A stretch of 38,095 nt of DNA from NCBI GenBank assembly GCA_049281195.1, contig JBAPRR010000440.1, forward strand, positions 1-38,095, read 5' to 3'. The notes under the pieces were generated by a model. It had not been told where the DNA came from, did no database searches, and was given only the letters and a program-made list of their open reading frames with translations. Every line of letters begins with the position of its first letter. The first letter of the stretch is position 1. Shown here in pieces: positions 24,443 to 35,382 of the stretch. Source of the stretch: JBAPRR01 sp049281195 (GTDB taxonomy: Bacteria; Actinomycetota; Acidimicrobiia; Acidimicrobiales; CAVXTF01). The translations under genes and the position numbers were made by a program.

Positions 24443-25378
24443 TTAGGAGATTTTGAACGGGGTCTCCTCACCACGGAGAACCTTGATCAGGTTGTCCACG
24501 GCGCAACGTGCCATGGCATCGCGTGTCTCCACGGTGGCGGACCCGATGTGCGGAACGATGATCACGTTCGGGGCGAACAGTATCGGGTCATCACGTAGCG
24601 GCGGCTCGTCGCGCAGAACGTCCAAAGCAGCGCCGGCGATCACGCCATCATTCAGGGCCTTCGCCAGCGCATCCTGGTCCACCACGCCACCCCGGGATGT
24701 ATTGATCAGATAGGCAGTCGGCCTCATCGCGGCCAGCTCTGACGAACCGATCATCCCCTTCGTTCCCGCATTGAGATCAACGTGCATCGACACGAAGTCG
24801 GCTGACGCCAGTCCCTCTCTGAGGTCGTCAACAGGGGTCACACCCGGAAACTCCGGAACGGCGCCTCGGGCGTCGTAGTAGGTGACAATCATCTTGGAGG
24901 CGAGAGCTCGCTCGGCAACGGTCTGACCGATCCGGCCGAAGCCGATGAGGAGCAAGGTCTTGCCGGCGATGTCGTAACCGAGCGGCATCGCCCAACCACC
25001 GTCATGAACGACATTCATTCCTTCCGGAATCCTCCGGGCCAGCATGATCATGAACGCCATAGTCAGGTCCGCCACTGCGTCATTGAGCACTGCGGCGATC
25101 GTTACGGTGATCCCTCTCTCACGCACTGCCGCCATGTCGATGTGGTCGAGGCCGACGCTCATCGTGCTGATCACACGCAGATTCGGCGCCGAGGCGATCA
25201 CTCCCGCATCCACGATCACGTTCGAGTTGACCAGAAGTCCTTCGGCTTCTGTGAGCGCCAGGGCGAAAGCTGTGTCGTCTGCTCTCCCAGCTGGAAGGTA
25301 GGTGATTTCGAAGTCGCCGAGCTCCGCGAGCAGTGGAAGGGCGAGGGGCAACGCGAGGGTCACTTTTGTCTCAGGCAT
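24443..25378 (-). CDS. D-2-hydroxyacid dehydrogenase (glyoxylate/hydroxypyruvate reductase-like)
   Basis: This 311-aa NAD(P)-dependent enzyme interconverts 2-oxo and D-2-hydroxy acids. It has the catalytic domain with ISTMSVGLDHIDMAAVRERGI, the Rossmann motif LIGFGRIGQTVAERA, the conserved Arg in LINTSRGGVVDQ, Glu in RDEPPL and the catalytic His in PHIGSAT. ATG 25378 is the start; the open frame upstream reads into the aldolase gene and is Arg-rich. It begins 2 bp after the stop of the HpaI-type aldolase gene, so the two form an operon: the aldolase releases pyruvate or glyoxylate-type products that this reductase could use. Confidence 0.9.
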   Translation of the reverse strand: MPETKVTLALPLALPLLAELGDFEITYLPAGRADDTAFALALTEAEGLLVNSNVIVDAGVIASAPNLRVISTMSVGLDHIDMAAVRERGITVTIAAVLNDAVADLTMAFMIMLARRIPEGMNVVHDGGWAMPLGYDIAGKTLLLIGFGRIGQTVAERALASKMIVTYYDARGAVPEFPGVTPVDDLREGLASADFVSMHVDLNAGTKGMIGSSELAAMRPTAYLINTSRGGVVDQDALAKALNDGVIAGAALDVLRDEPPLRDDPILFAPNVIIVPHIGSATVETRDAMARCAVDNLIKVLRGEETPFKIS

Positions 25379-25380
25379 GG

Positions 25381-26166
25381 CTACAGATAAGCCGACTTGG
25401 AGGGCACGGCGGTGGGTTTGACCTGTGCCAGCGCCCGTCCCGCTCCAACCCCGAGCAATCCCACGTCCGAAGCGACTTCCACGAATCGGAAGCCCTGCTC
25501 GATCCGCTTCGGCGCGGTGTCGGCGTTGCCGGCGATCCCGGGCACGACACCGTGCTGTCGGCACGACTCGACAACCCGTTCCAGAGCGTTGGTGAAGTTT
25601 GGATCGCTCTGGTCCGGCGCCGGCGGAAGTCCCAGGGTGATGCTGAGATCGGCGGGACCGATGTAGATCCCGTCGACTCCTGGGACCGAGGCGATCTCGT
25701 CAACTCTTTCGACTGCGCTGCGTGTCTCGACCATGCCGATGCAGAGAACTTGCTCATTGGCCCTCGAGAAGTAGTCGAACCCTGCGTAGTAGTTCGCTCG
25801 AAGCGGTCCATAGCTGCGGATACCTTCCGGGGCGTAGCGGCAGGCGTCCGCCGCCGCCATCGCCTCCTCCGCTGAGTTGACCATGGGGACGATCACTCCC
25901 CACGCCCCGGCGTCGAGGCACTTGCCGATCACACCCGCTTCGTTGCGCGGGACCCTGACGAGCGGTGTCACGTCCGTCGAAGAGATGCCCTGAAGCATCT
26001 CGATCATCTGCGGCTCGGCGATCATGCCGTGCTGCATGTCGATGCAGACCCAATCGAAGCCGGCGCTGGCCATGATTTCGGCCGAGAAGCCGCTCGGGAC
26101 CGTCAGCCACCCACCGAGGCCGACGCCACCGTCAGCCCAAAGGGCACGTAGAGAGTTCTCGCGCAT
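25381..26166 (-). CDS. HpcH/HpaI-type class II aldolase
   Basis: This 261-aa metal-dependent aldolase splits hydroxy-oxo-acids into pyruvate (or oxaloacetate) and an aldehyde. Family motifs are FDWVCIDMQHGM, VRVPRNEAGVIGKCLDAGAWGVIVPMVNSAEEA and CIGMVETRSAVERVDEIASVPGVDGIYIGPADLSITLG, holding the metal-binding Glu and Asp. A perfect AGGAGG lies 4 bp before ATG 26166 (plus 26171-26176), so the start is firm. It is co-transcribed with the 2-hydroxyacid dehydrogenase. The true substrate is undefined; 2,4-dihydroxyhept-2-ene-dioate and 2-keto-3-deoxy acids are typical. Confidence 0.92.
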   Translation of the reverse strand: MRENSLRALWADGGVGLGGWLTVPSGFSAEIMASAGFDWVCIDMQHGMIAEPQMIEMLQGISSTDVTPLVRVPRNEAGVIGKCLDAGAWGVIVPMVNSAEEAMAAADACRYAPEGIRSYGPLRANYYAGFDYFSRANEQVLCIGMVETRSAVERVDEIASVPGVDGIYIGPADLSITLGLPPAPDQSDPNFTNALERVVESCRQHGVVPGIAGNADTAPKRIEQGFRFVEVASDVGLLGVGAGRALAQVKPTAVPSKSAYL

Positions 26167-26237
26167 AAGTCCTCCTAAATCGGACCCGACGTTATGCGAG
26201 CGGGCGTGCCCGCCTCGATTCAGAGACTGACTTCAGG

Positions 26238-28649
<2,412 letters not shown>

Positions 28650-29691
28650 GCTCGATCTGTCTCCAAGGGTGTCAGATGGTTTCAGCCGTTGTGGGTCCCT
28701 AAGTATTTCGTAAGCGGTAACGGGCGCTCTCCGACCTGTGATTTGAGTTCGGATGATTGATTCAAGGCGTTGGTTTCGAACCGTGCCCTCAAGGCCTGCT
28801 GTTGGCCTTCGTTACGAGAACCTGTGCACCTGACGACAGCAGCAGCACGCATGGTGAGTGTTACGCGGTTACGGAAGCGGATTCCGGTCCCTGTCCCTCC
28901 TTCATTCGCCCGGAATGGGTCCCTCAGGGATGTCCCCCTGGCAGAGCTCACACAATCCTGAAGTCAATCGCCGCCACGGCGAATCGGCGAACCACCGCCG
29001 AGGAGGAGGAGGAGGAGGAGGAGGAGGAGGAGGAGGAGGAGGAGGAGGAGCGACGCTAATCCAATGGGCTTCATCAGCCCTACGAGTTGACGAACTGCCG
29101 TTCCGGGAGTGCGAGCCATCTCGAGGCAATGCTGAGCATGGATACGACCGTCCCGATCGGAGTCGCATCGACCACGCTCGAGAATAGGCCTGAGTGCAAC
29201 TGGCACGCGTGCAATGACTTGCAGATGCGGATGTACAGAGGTTGGGCGGGGGATGACCGGCGGCCAGGAGGGTTGACTTGGTCCCACACTTTCCGAGCGG
29301 TTCGTTGAGTTGTCGAGTGACGTCGTCGCCCGGCGGGTCCAGAGCGCGGGCAGCGGAACCGACGCCCGAGGACGAGGATCCCAGCGAGTTGCCGTTTGTG
29401 GGTGACGGGTGCACCAGATCCGCGATGCGACAGGTGCCTTCGTCAGACCCAGGAATCAGCTCTGTCTCTAACCTGGATCTGCCGTCGGGCCAAGTCGTCA
29501 GCAAGGAGGCCGGCGAGGACCTGGCGCTATGTAGATACCTCACGGGGACTTCTGCCCTGTGCGCACCGTGCCTGATCGCGGCCCGAGCCGCAGGCTCCCG
29601 GAGCGCACTCGCGCGTTTGCGGTTGTTCCGCCCGACCGTTGAACCGGCGTACAAGGCGGTGCCGCATCAGCCAACCCGGAGGTACCACGCA
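28650..29691. other. About 1 kb without a convincing gene
   Basis: This stretch lies between the UvrA-like gene (divergent) and the ArdC/ImmA-like gene. Open frames exist on both strands, but they are mixed-composition, shadow-like reads and one is a poly-Pro read of the GAG repeat. No RNA gene or clear promoter was recognised. It marks the switch from conserved to mobile-element DNA and holds the GAG repeat. Confidence 0.6.
29000..29050 (+). repeat. (GAG)17 trinucleotide tract
   Basis: Seventeen uninterrupted copies of GAG (51 bp) lie in non-coding DNA. On the minus strand the tract reads CTC, or poly-Pro/Ser/Leu depending on frame. Such pure purine runs can form triplex structures and slip during replication or sequencing. 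Confidence 0.9.
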
Positions 29692-30510
29692 ATGAGCACC
29701 AGCAACAGGAACAGTCGGCCTGAACTCCTGTCACAGCTGGCAGAAGGAATCCAACGATTGACCAGTTCAGATGAATGGCAGCGCCATCTCGACTTCCAGA
29801 GCCGCTTCCATCGCTACAGCTTCGGCAACGTCCTTCTAATCGCGGCACAGTCTCACGAGGCCACGCAGGTCGCCAGCTTTCTAACTTGGCGCAAGACAGA
29901 ACGATTTGTCCGCAAAGGCGAAAAAGCCATTTTTATTCTCGCCCCGATGGTGTACAAAAACCCTGAAGGCCACGAGAGTGACGAAGACCGAATCATCCGT
30001 GGCTTCAAGTGGGTCCCAGTGTTCGATGTCGCTCAGACCGATGGCGAAGAGTTGCCGTCGATCTGCAGTCGCCTCGCTGGCGACGACCCTGAAGGTCTTC
30101 TCGCTCAGCTGGTGGCAGTGGCCCAGTGCGTCGGATACTCCGTCGATGACGCTGAGCTTTCTGGTGGCTCCAATGGTGACTGCAACTTCGAACTTCAAAG
30201 GATTCGAATCGAGGTCTCGAACTCACCCGTACAACGGATAAAGACACTCGCACACGAGATTGCGCACGCGATCTTGCACGAAGGTTTCAAGGACCGGCGT
30301 CTTGCTGAGCTAGAAGCAGAGTCCACGGCATACGTCGTTTGTGCCAGCCTCGGCATCAACTCCGACGATTACTCGTTCGGTTACGTCGTGACGTGGGCAG
30401 GCGGTGGAGACGAAGCTGTGGCGGGCATCAAGGCCTCGTGCGGTCGAATCCAAAAGGCCGCTGCCAGTATTTTACGGTCATTCGAAGCCGATGGAGGGGC
30501 CATCGCTTAG
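29692..30510 (+). CDS. ArdC-like/ImmA-IrrE-type zinc metallopeptidase
   Basis: This 272-aa protein has an ArdC-like N-terminal domain (residues 10-125: FHRYSFGNVLLI, FLTWRKTERFVRKGEKAI, typical single-strand-DNA binding part of antirestriction proteins) followed by an ImmA/IrrE-type gluzincin domain with HEIAH at 188-192 and a third ligand in ELEAESTAYV (about E210). Such proteins are found in integrative elements, where they counter restriction or cleave a repressor. Start ATG 29692 has GGAGG 9 bp upstream; the open frame reads back to 29278 in non-protein-like sequence. Its stop overlaps the longest open frame of the truncated integrase. This supports an element remnant here. Confidence 0.85.
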   Translation: MSTSNRNSRPELLSQLAEGIQRLTSSDEWQRHLDFQSRFHRYSFGNVLLIAAQSHEATQVASFLTWRKTERFVRKGEKAIFILAPMVYKNPEGHESDEDRIIRGFKWVPVFDVAQTDGEELPSICSRLAGDDPEGLLAQLVAVAQCVGYSVDDAELSGGSNGDCNFELQRIRIEVSNSPVQRIKTLAHEIAHAILHEGFKDRRLAELEAESTAYVVCASLGINSDDYSFGYVVTWAGGGDEAVAGIKASCGRIQKAAASILRSFEADGGAIA

Positions 30511-30633
30511 TGCGACGGCTTTTGAGGAATGGAAATCGAAGTGCAACTCGGCCGCGTTATCGGCTGATGTTCGAGTACATGAACCTCGAAACTATCCAAC
30601 TCCGACGTTCGCCTCTGGTTGTGTTCGGTGCGC

Positions 30634-31129
30634 GCATTCCCCGTCGCGATCCATCGTCGTCGTCCCCGGCGGTCTCGCAGAGAAGACGACCAAGAGCGAC
30701 CGCTTCCGGATCGTTGCTCTCGACCAGGTTGGCGTGGCCCTTCTCTCTGGCCACTGGGCGAGTGTCAATGAATGGGCACGGCAAGCCGAGGTTTCGGTTG
30801 CGCCCGATGCTTACGTCTTCTCTCACGCGGTCGACGGATCCAAACCGTTCCGCCCAGACAACGTCACCGGTTTCTTCACACGCGTTCGAGACTCGCTCGA
30901 CCTGCGGCACGTCCGTCTCCATGACCTGCGCCATTTCACCGCTACTCAGCTGATTGGCGCCGGTGTTGACGTCCGCACGGTGGCCGGCCGTCTTGGCCAC
31001 TCCGATCCGTCGGTCACGCTGCGCGTGTACTCCCATGCTTTGGAGGAACGAGACCGCGCCGCCGCCGACGTCATGGGCCGTGTCCTCAGCCAGCGTGAGA
31101 TAACACCTGCAGCCCTGGAATCCGGATGA
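30634..31129 (+). pseudogene. 5'-truncated tyrosine recombinase (integrase) catalytic fragment
   Basis: Only the C-terminal catalytic part of a phage-type tyrosine recombinase can be recognised, from about IVVVPGGLAEKTTKSDRFRIVAL onward. HxxR (HDLRHFTAT), LGHSDPS and the nucleophile Tyr in LRVYSH are all present. The N-terminal core-binding domain and the first catalytic Arg (in a GxRxGE motif) are missing, and upstream DNA in this frame does not resemble an integrase. So it is most likely a truncated gene, not functional alone. Its TGA overlaps the ATG of the excisionase-like gene (ATGA at 31126), a remnant of the original operon. Confidence 0.75.
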
Positions 31130-31575
31130 CGGCACCGCCTCAAGTAACCGTCGCGAAGCTCAGATACTGGGCTGATAAGCCGCAACAACTTGCGCAGTTG
31201 TTGGCGACATCGAAGGCAACCGCGATACGTGATCCGAGTGGCCAGCCTGTCCGACCCAACGAGGTGGTCGTCCTCACACTTCCAAAACAATGGGCTGAAG
31301 ATTCTCGCGAGCTGCGCGACGCCCTTCTCGTCGCGCTCGGCGAAACTCATGAAGTAGGGACACGCTCGCGCACGGCAACAGGCGTCGCGGCACCTGTCGA
31401 GAATCGACTCGTATTGACCGTCGAGGAAGCAGCGCAACTTCTTGGCATTAGCCGATCGTTTGCGTATGAAGCAGTCCAACGCGGTGAGATTCCCTCGATG
31501 CGCATCGGCCGGCGCATTCTTGTCCCGAAAGCCGCCCTAAAGCGACTCCTCGAACAAGCTAACCCGTCCGAGTGA
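31126..31575 (+). CDS. Excisionase-like helix-turn-helix protein
   Basis: This 149-aa protein ends in an excisionase/MerR-type winged helix domain (HTH_17): LTVEEAAQLLGISRSFAYEAVQRGEIPSMRIGRRILVPK in the last 55 residues. The N-terminal 90 residues are of unknown fold. Helix-turn-helix proteins of this group set the direction of integrase-mediated excision or act as small regulators. It overlaps the integrase fragment by 4 bp, consistent with an integrase-excisionase pair. Confidence 0.8.
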   Translation: MTAPPQVTVAKLRYWADKPQQLAQLLATSKATAIRDPSGQPVRPNEVVVLTLPKQWAEDSRELRDALLVALGETHEVGTRSRTATGVAAPVENRLVLTVEEAAQLLGISRSFAYEAVQRGEIPSMRIGRRILVPKAALKRLLEQANPSE

Positions 31576-31630
31576 TGCCCAGCTGCGCACCAGGGGAGCC
31601 AAACCGACTGAGAAAGTAGCGTTACGACTC

Positions 31631-32341
31631 GTGCGGACCATCGAAAACCGCGAAGGAGTCACCGCCGACCTCACGGTCCAGGATCAACTCCTTGTTCGTT
31701 CCAAGGTAATCGGCCACATCGTCGTACCTCGGGGCACCTCCCTTGATGTGCGGGGATATGTCATCGGTGGAGTGACCGTCAAAGCGGGAGGTACCGCCAT
31801 CATCAGCGGCACTTGCCAGGGCGGACTCATGAACAAAGGAAATGCGGATATCTATGGCACGTTGATCGGCGGAATCCGCGGAAGGGGGCGCACCCGTGTT
31901 TCCGCCGGGGCGTTGATTGACGGAGTTCGTGGAAGCCAACTGAATTGGGAGCGCACTCCGTTCGCCAATGAGGAGATGTGGGCCGGCCAAGAACGGCAGT
32001 TCAACGTGGGCGACGGCAAGATCAGCGTCGTAGGAGTCAGAACGATCGAGGATCATTTGGTCGTCCAGGGTCAGCTCGAACTCTATGACTATGCGGCGAA
32101 TGGGGTGCATGTTCCGGCGGATGCATGGCTGAGACTCGTCGGAGCCGTAGGGGGTGGGATGACCGTCGACCCCGGCGGGCACGCCATCATCCAGGGCACA
32201 TGCCTCGGGGACATCGTGAACAATGGCGAGGTCGATGTTTTGGGAGTTGTGTCCGGCAAGATCACCGGTTCCGGCAGGACACGCATATCGCCGGACGCCA
32301 TTGTCGACGGAGTCAAGGGATCCGATTTGCGCGGGGCATGA
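31631..32341 (+). CDS. Tandem beta-solenoid (bactofilin-like, polymer-forming) protein
   Basis: This 236-aa protein is made of two related halves (about residues 25-105 and 140-236). The first has VVPRGTSLDVRGYVIGGVTVKAGG and the second VHVPADAWLRLVGAVGGGMTVDPGG; both continue with AIISGT/AIIQGT, NKG or NNG, a GxITG/GGIRG turn, then GRTRVSAGALIDGV / GRTRISPDAIVDGV. The short glycine-turn strand repeats suit a right-handed beta-solenoid like bactofilins. No signal peptide or membrane helix is visible. The start is GTG 31631, without a strong ribosome site. Role unknown: scaffold or filament in an element-borne operon is possible. I see no toxin or enzyme motif. Confidence 0.6.
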   Translation: MRTIENREGVTADLTVQDQLLVRSKVIGHIVVPRGTSLDVRGYVIGGVTVKAGGTAIISGTCQGGLMNKGNADIYGTLIGGIRGRGRTRVSAGALIDGVRGSQLNWERTPFANEEMWAGQERQFNVGDGKISVVGVRTIEDHLVVQGQLELYDYAANGVHVPADAWLRLVGAVGGGMTVDPGGHAIIQGTCLGDIVNNGEVDVLGVVSGKITGSGRTRISPDAIVDGVKGSDLRGA

Positions 32342-32389
32342 CCGGTTCATAAATGACGTTCACATTTTGTCGTTACGGCCATCTGTGGC

Positions 32390-32411
32390 AAAAACGGACG
32401 CCGTCACGGCG
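32390..32411 (-). terminator. Intrinsic terminator-like hairpin after the Fic gene
   Basis: On the minus strand CGCCG-TGA-CGGCG forms a 5-bp stem with a 3-nt loop, followed by TCCG and five Ts. It lies 11-32 bp past the Fic stop, in the right orientation for that gene. The stem is short. Confidence 0.45.
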
Positions 32412-32421
32412 GGACGTCCAG

Positions 32422-33696
32422 CTAACTGGCTCGGTGAGGAACGCGCCGTGTCGGCCGCGCAGACCGGGTATCCCCCGTCGGACTTGCAAGCCTGCGCTCC
32501 AGGTCAGTAAAAGTCTTGATGATTGCGGGTGCCTCGAAGGCCCGGTTTCGGTGACCAACGTTCACCTGCGCAAGGATTCCCGTATCGACGAGCCGTGCCA
32601 CTGCTTGATTCGTTGCTTGGAACGTGCGGCCGATCAACTCCGCTGCGCCGTTGACCGTCACGATCGGTGCTCCCGGTAGAGCGCGGATCAACAGGTCAGC
32701 CGCAGATCCGGACCGAACCCCCCCAAGTTTCTTGCGCCATTTGTCCTGCATGGCTGCCACTTGGTCTTCGAACTCCGCAGCATCCTCGATTGCACGGCGG
32801 GTGGCCGTCGCGAACAGCGCCACCCAGCGGTTCATCCCGTCGACCGCAGGCTTCGATTTCGGTGAGCCGACGTATCTCGTTGCCGTAAGCCCTCCGACGT
32901 AGTCATCGGGCCACGTCGCAAGAATGAGAGAGATCGGCGGCATGACGTGAGTCGTCAGGCCTCGACGTCGAAGCACGAGATGAATCAAGACCCGGCCGAT
33001 TCGCCCGTTACCGTCGACGAACGGGTGAATGGTCTCGAACTGTGCGTGCGCCATCGCGGCTTGCACAACACCGGGCAACTGGTTGTTATTGGTGAACGCG
33101 CAGAGGTCGTTGAGGAGACTGTTGACTTGCTCGGGTGGTGGCGGAACGAACGCAGCGGAGCACGGATTGTAGCTGCTTCCACCAATCCAGTTCTGCTCGT
33201 CTCGCACGTGTCCGCCGTACTCTGCTATGCGTGTCCCGGAGAGGAGACGACGATGTGCTTCCAGCAATGTATCAACTTTGATGTCGTCGCCTTTGTTCAC
33301 TGTCGCTAGTGCCCATTGCATCGCCTGGATGTTGTTGAGCACTTCGGTCGCGGTCACGTCGTTGGGCTCGTCACCTAGTGAGCGGGCGGCTTCGGCACGC
33401 AACAACCGTCGACCACCGACTTCAAGCCCTTCGATCCTTGACGACGCAACCGCCTCGGCACGCAGCAACAACCGGGCCAGCGCTTCGGTGTCCACCAATG
33501 CCTTCGCGCCCGCGTCGAATTGTGCGATGGCCCTCTCGGCGTCAGCAACGTCAGCGGCGACGTCTCCGTCGAGAATGATCGGGCGTCCCACCAGAGCATC
33601 GGGGATGTACGCTTCGTACTCACAGGACGCGCGGTCCCTACGCGGCAGCCCGGAGGCGATGCCACTGTGCCAGCGCCTCTTTACAACCTTGGACAT
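32422..33696 (-). CDS. Fic-domain AMP-transferase-type protein with helix-turn-helix C-terminus
   Basis: This 424-aa protein has a Fic core with H224-PFVDGNGRIGR-235, the full active-site motif for transfer of a nucleotide or phosphate group. An N-terminal autoinhibitory motif S85-S-R-I-E89-G marks it as a self-inhibited class II type. The N-terminal helices match the DUF4172-like Fic group, and the C-terminus (about 340-410, FQATNQAVARLVDTGILAQV) reads as a winged helix. Fic proteins AMPylate target proteins and some serve as toxins; no antitoxin gene is adjacent. Start ATG 33696 has GGAGG 4-5 bp upstream, inside the inverted repeat, so autoregulation is likely. Confidence 0.88.
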   Translation of the reverse strand: MSKVVKRRWHSGIASGLPRRDRASCEYEAYIPDALVGRPIILDGDVAADVADAERAIAQFDAGAKALVDTEALARLLLRAEAVASSRIEGLEVGGRRLLRAEAARSLGDEPNDVTATEVLNNIQAMQWALATVNKGDDIKVDTLLEAHRRLLSGTRIAEYGGHVRDEQNWIGGSSYNPCSAAFVPPPPEQVNSLLNDLCAFTNNNQLPGVVQAAMAHAQFETIHPFVDGNGRIGRVLIHLVLRRRGLTTHVMPPISLILATWPDDYVGGLTATRYVGSPKSKPAVDGMNRWVALFATATRRAIEDAAEFEDQVAAMQDKWRKKLGGVRSGSAADLLIRALPGAPIVTVNGAAELIGRTFQATNQAVARLVDTGILAQVNVGHRNRAFEAPAIIKTFTDLERRLASPTGDTRSARPTRRVPHRAS

Positions 33697-33699
33697 GGA

Positions 33700-33742
33700 A
33701 CCTCCTTATTCAAGGATAGCAGGTAACCTTGAATAAGGAGGT
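33700..33742. promoter_or_regulatory. 16-bp perfect inverted repeat before the Fic gene, candidate operator
   Basis: ACCTCCTTATTCAAGG (33700-33715) and its exact reverse complement (33727-33742) flank an 11-bp spacer. The repeat covers the ribosome site of the Fic gene. A third near copy, TATTCAAAG, lies at 33747-33755. It may be the target of the Fic protein's own winged-helix domain, or an mRNA hairpin that hides the ribosome site. Confidence 0.6.
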
Positions 33743-33762
33743 GGGGTATTCAAAGTTCTCCC

Positions 33763-34712
33763 CTAGCGCCCTACAGGGCCGGCCAGCATCTTGAGGACGG
33801 CGTCATAGGCATCCGTCTGGTCAAGATGGCTGTAGGTCCGCTCGATCATCCGCAGGCTTGAGTGCCCCAAAATCCTCGCCAGCTGGATCGGGTTCATGCC
33901 CTGACGTAATGCCTCCGTCGCAAAGCTATGCCGGAAGAGGTGGGGGTAAACCCGTTTCTTGATTCCGGCTCGGAAGGCATGGCCCTTGATCAAGTCCAGA
34001 ACTCCCGATTCGCTCAGCGGCGGGTAGTCGCCGTGCGTGCTCGCCTCAAGGCCAGGAAGATGTATGGAGAGCTGGTGTCCGTCGGCCGGCCCCTCAGATA
34101 GCGGTCCAAACGGCGCGAGAGGGCCGGCGACAACGGAACCAGACGATCGTTTCCGTCCTTCTCGTGGACCTTGAGGAAGGTGCGCCGATCCCGAATCATG
34201 ATGCTGTCGGGGGTCAACGAGCAGAGACCGCCGACTCGCATCCCGGTGTCGGCGAGGAGGCGGATGATCAGCTTGTCCCGCTCTGTCGGGGCGGCGTTCT
34301 CCATGGCGTCGATCTCCTCTCGACTGAGCACGTCGATCACCCGTCGGCCGAGCCGGGGAAGCTGCGGCTTTCCCGACACCTCTTCCCCCTCCGCCCGACA
34401 CCAGTTGAGGAACTGACTCACGGTCCGGGAGAAGGTGTGGATCGTGACCGTGCTCAGCGGTCGGCCAGCGATCCCTTCCTTGGTGTGGAGCCATGAGGTG
34501 AAGCGGTCGATGGTGCGTTGGTCGAGCTGCTCGACCGAGGTGATGCCCTGCTCCTGACACCAGGGAAGAAATACCCGCTGGAGGCCATGGCCGTAGCCAC
34601 GGGTCAATGTGGCCAGGGAGAGCCCTCTAGCCCGGCATGAGTGCAGAAAGTCGTCTATCAGCCGTTCCAGGGGAGAAACGGGTGTCTGCGCTAGGACGTG
34701 CACACTGGCCAT
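33763..34712 (-). pseudogene. Frameshifted tyrosine recombinase (integrase)
   Basis: The N-terminal frame (34712 to 34014) gives a core-binding domain and the first half of the catalytic domain, with GMRVGGLCSLTPDSI holding the first catalytic Arg. A second frame (to 33763) continues with PPLSESGVLDL, HLFRHSFATEAL, LGHSSLRMIERTYSHL including the Tyr nucleophile. The join is at about 34020-34060, where a one-base deletion relative to an intact gene would explain the change. It is therefore a recent pseudogene or a sequencing error. It sits upstream of the Fic gene on the same strand, separated by the Fic operator. Confidence 0.8.
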
Positions 34713-35002
34713 GAGATCGGCACCTCGTGATGTGGTTGCCCCGAATGAAGCGGTATAGAAGAGGTGGGTTTGGTGGAGGAAACCGTTACATAGCCTCGTC
34801 TCACACCGGTTCTATTTCCTTTTCTTTCGGGCTTTTTGCATTTCTGACCGAAACTCGAAATCCCTTATCGGAAAAGGAACTTTGCGCAGTGGTGAGGTGT
34901 TCACAAATCGCTGTGAGCAGCCGGAACGTGGCATGTTCAGAGTGTCACCCACGCGACAGCCCCTCTTTTGCCCACACCACCTAATGGGGCAGTTGAAGGA
35001 TC
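34713..35002. other. 290-bp gap without a recognised gene
   Basis: This AT-richer gap lies between the frameshifted integrase and the DUF6788-like gene. Short open frames on both strands have no family features. It may contain the integrase promoter and an insertion-sequence end, but I could not identify either. Confidence 0.5.
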
Positions 35003-35380
35003 TCAGCGCTTGGAGCGGTGATCGGCTTCGACGATCTTGAGGCCCAACTCTTCGAGCTCTTTTAAGAGCTCCTTGAGGCGACGGTCGTTGTCGAAGAACC
35101 GTTGATAGTCCGCGAGCTCCTCTTCTGACAGAAGACGGGTGACGGTCTTTTTCGCCACCTTCCTCGTCCAGGATCGAAACGGGCCGTGCAGGCGCGGCGG
35201 GTCGGCCCGGCACACACACGATTGTTTGCCGCAGCGCCCGGTGCGCACGACCACGCTTCCGGGCAGGCACGGTCCCAAGGTGGCGAGCTCGGTCCGGATG
35301 CGCTCCAACAACCTTGCCTGGCGGGCGTTCAGGGGCACGTCAAAGAGCTTCTCAGAGGATCCGCCGTTCGAGGTAACCAT
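35003..35380 (-). CDS. DUF6788-like small zinc-motif protein
   Basis: This 125-aa protein has a compact cysteine motif (GRCGKQSCVCRADPPRLHGP), a basic block SWTRKVAKKTVTRLLSEEELADYQRFF and an acidic coiled C-terminus (RLKELLKELEELGLKIVE). Proteins with this motif are usually found beside transposases and recombinases, where they may be DNA-binding partners. The function is unknown. I chose ATG 35380 over the longer read at 35416, because the palindrome 35383-35406 then lies directly upstream. It is divergent from the recombinase-like gene. Confidence 0.65.
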   Translation of the reverse strand: MVTSNGGSSEKLFDVPLNARQARLLERIRTELATLGPCLPGSVVVRTGRCGKQSCVCRADPPRLHGPFRSWTRKVAKKTVTRLLSEEELADYQRFFDNDRRLKELLKELEELGLKIVEADHRSKR

Positions 35381-35382
35381 TG

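Noticed and set aside
24443..25564. 373-aa reading of the hydroxyacid dehydrogenase
   Set aside because: The extra Arg-rich leader lies inside the aldolase gene; ATG 25378 is the credible start.
28750..28830. Possible tRNA-like element (GGTTTCGAACC)
   Set aside because: No cloverleaf stems with a proper anticodon arm could be formed.
28902..29654. A 250-aa minus-strand open frame with a run of prolines
   Set aside because: The Pro run is a read of the GAG repeat, and the rest has no family features; it is a chance open frame.
30404..31129. 241-aa integrase reading from 30404
   Set aside because: The first 70 residues overlap the ArdC/ImmA-like gene in another frame and lack recombinase features.
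32353..32679. 108-aa plus-strand open frame over the Fic 3' end
   Set aside because: It is antisense to the Fic gene and lacks recognisable motifs.
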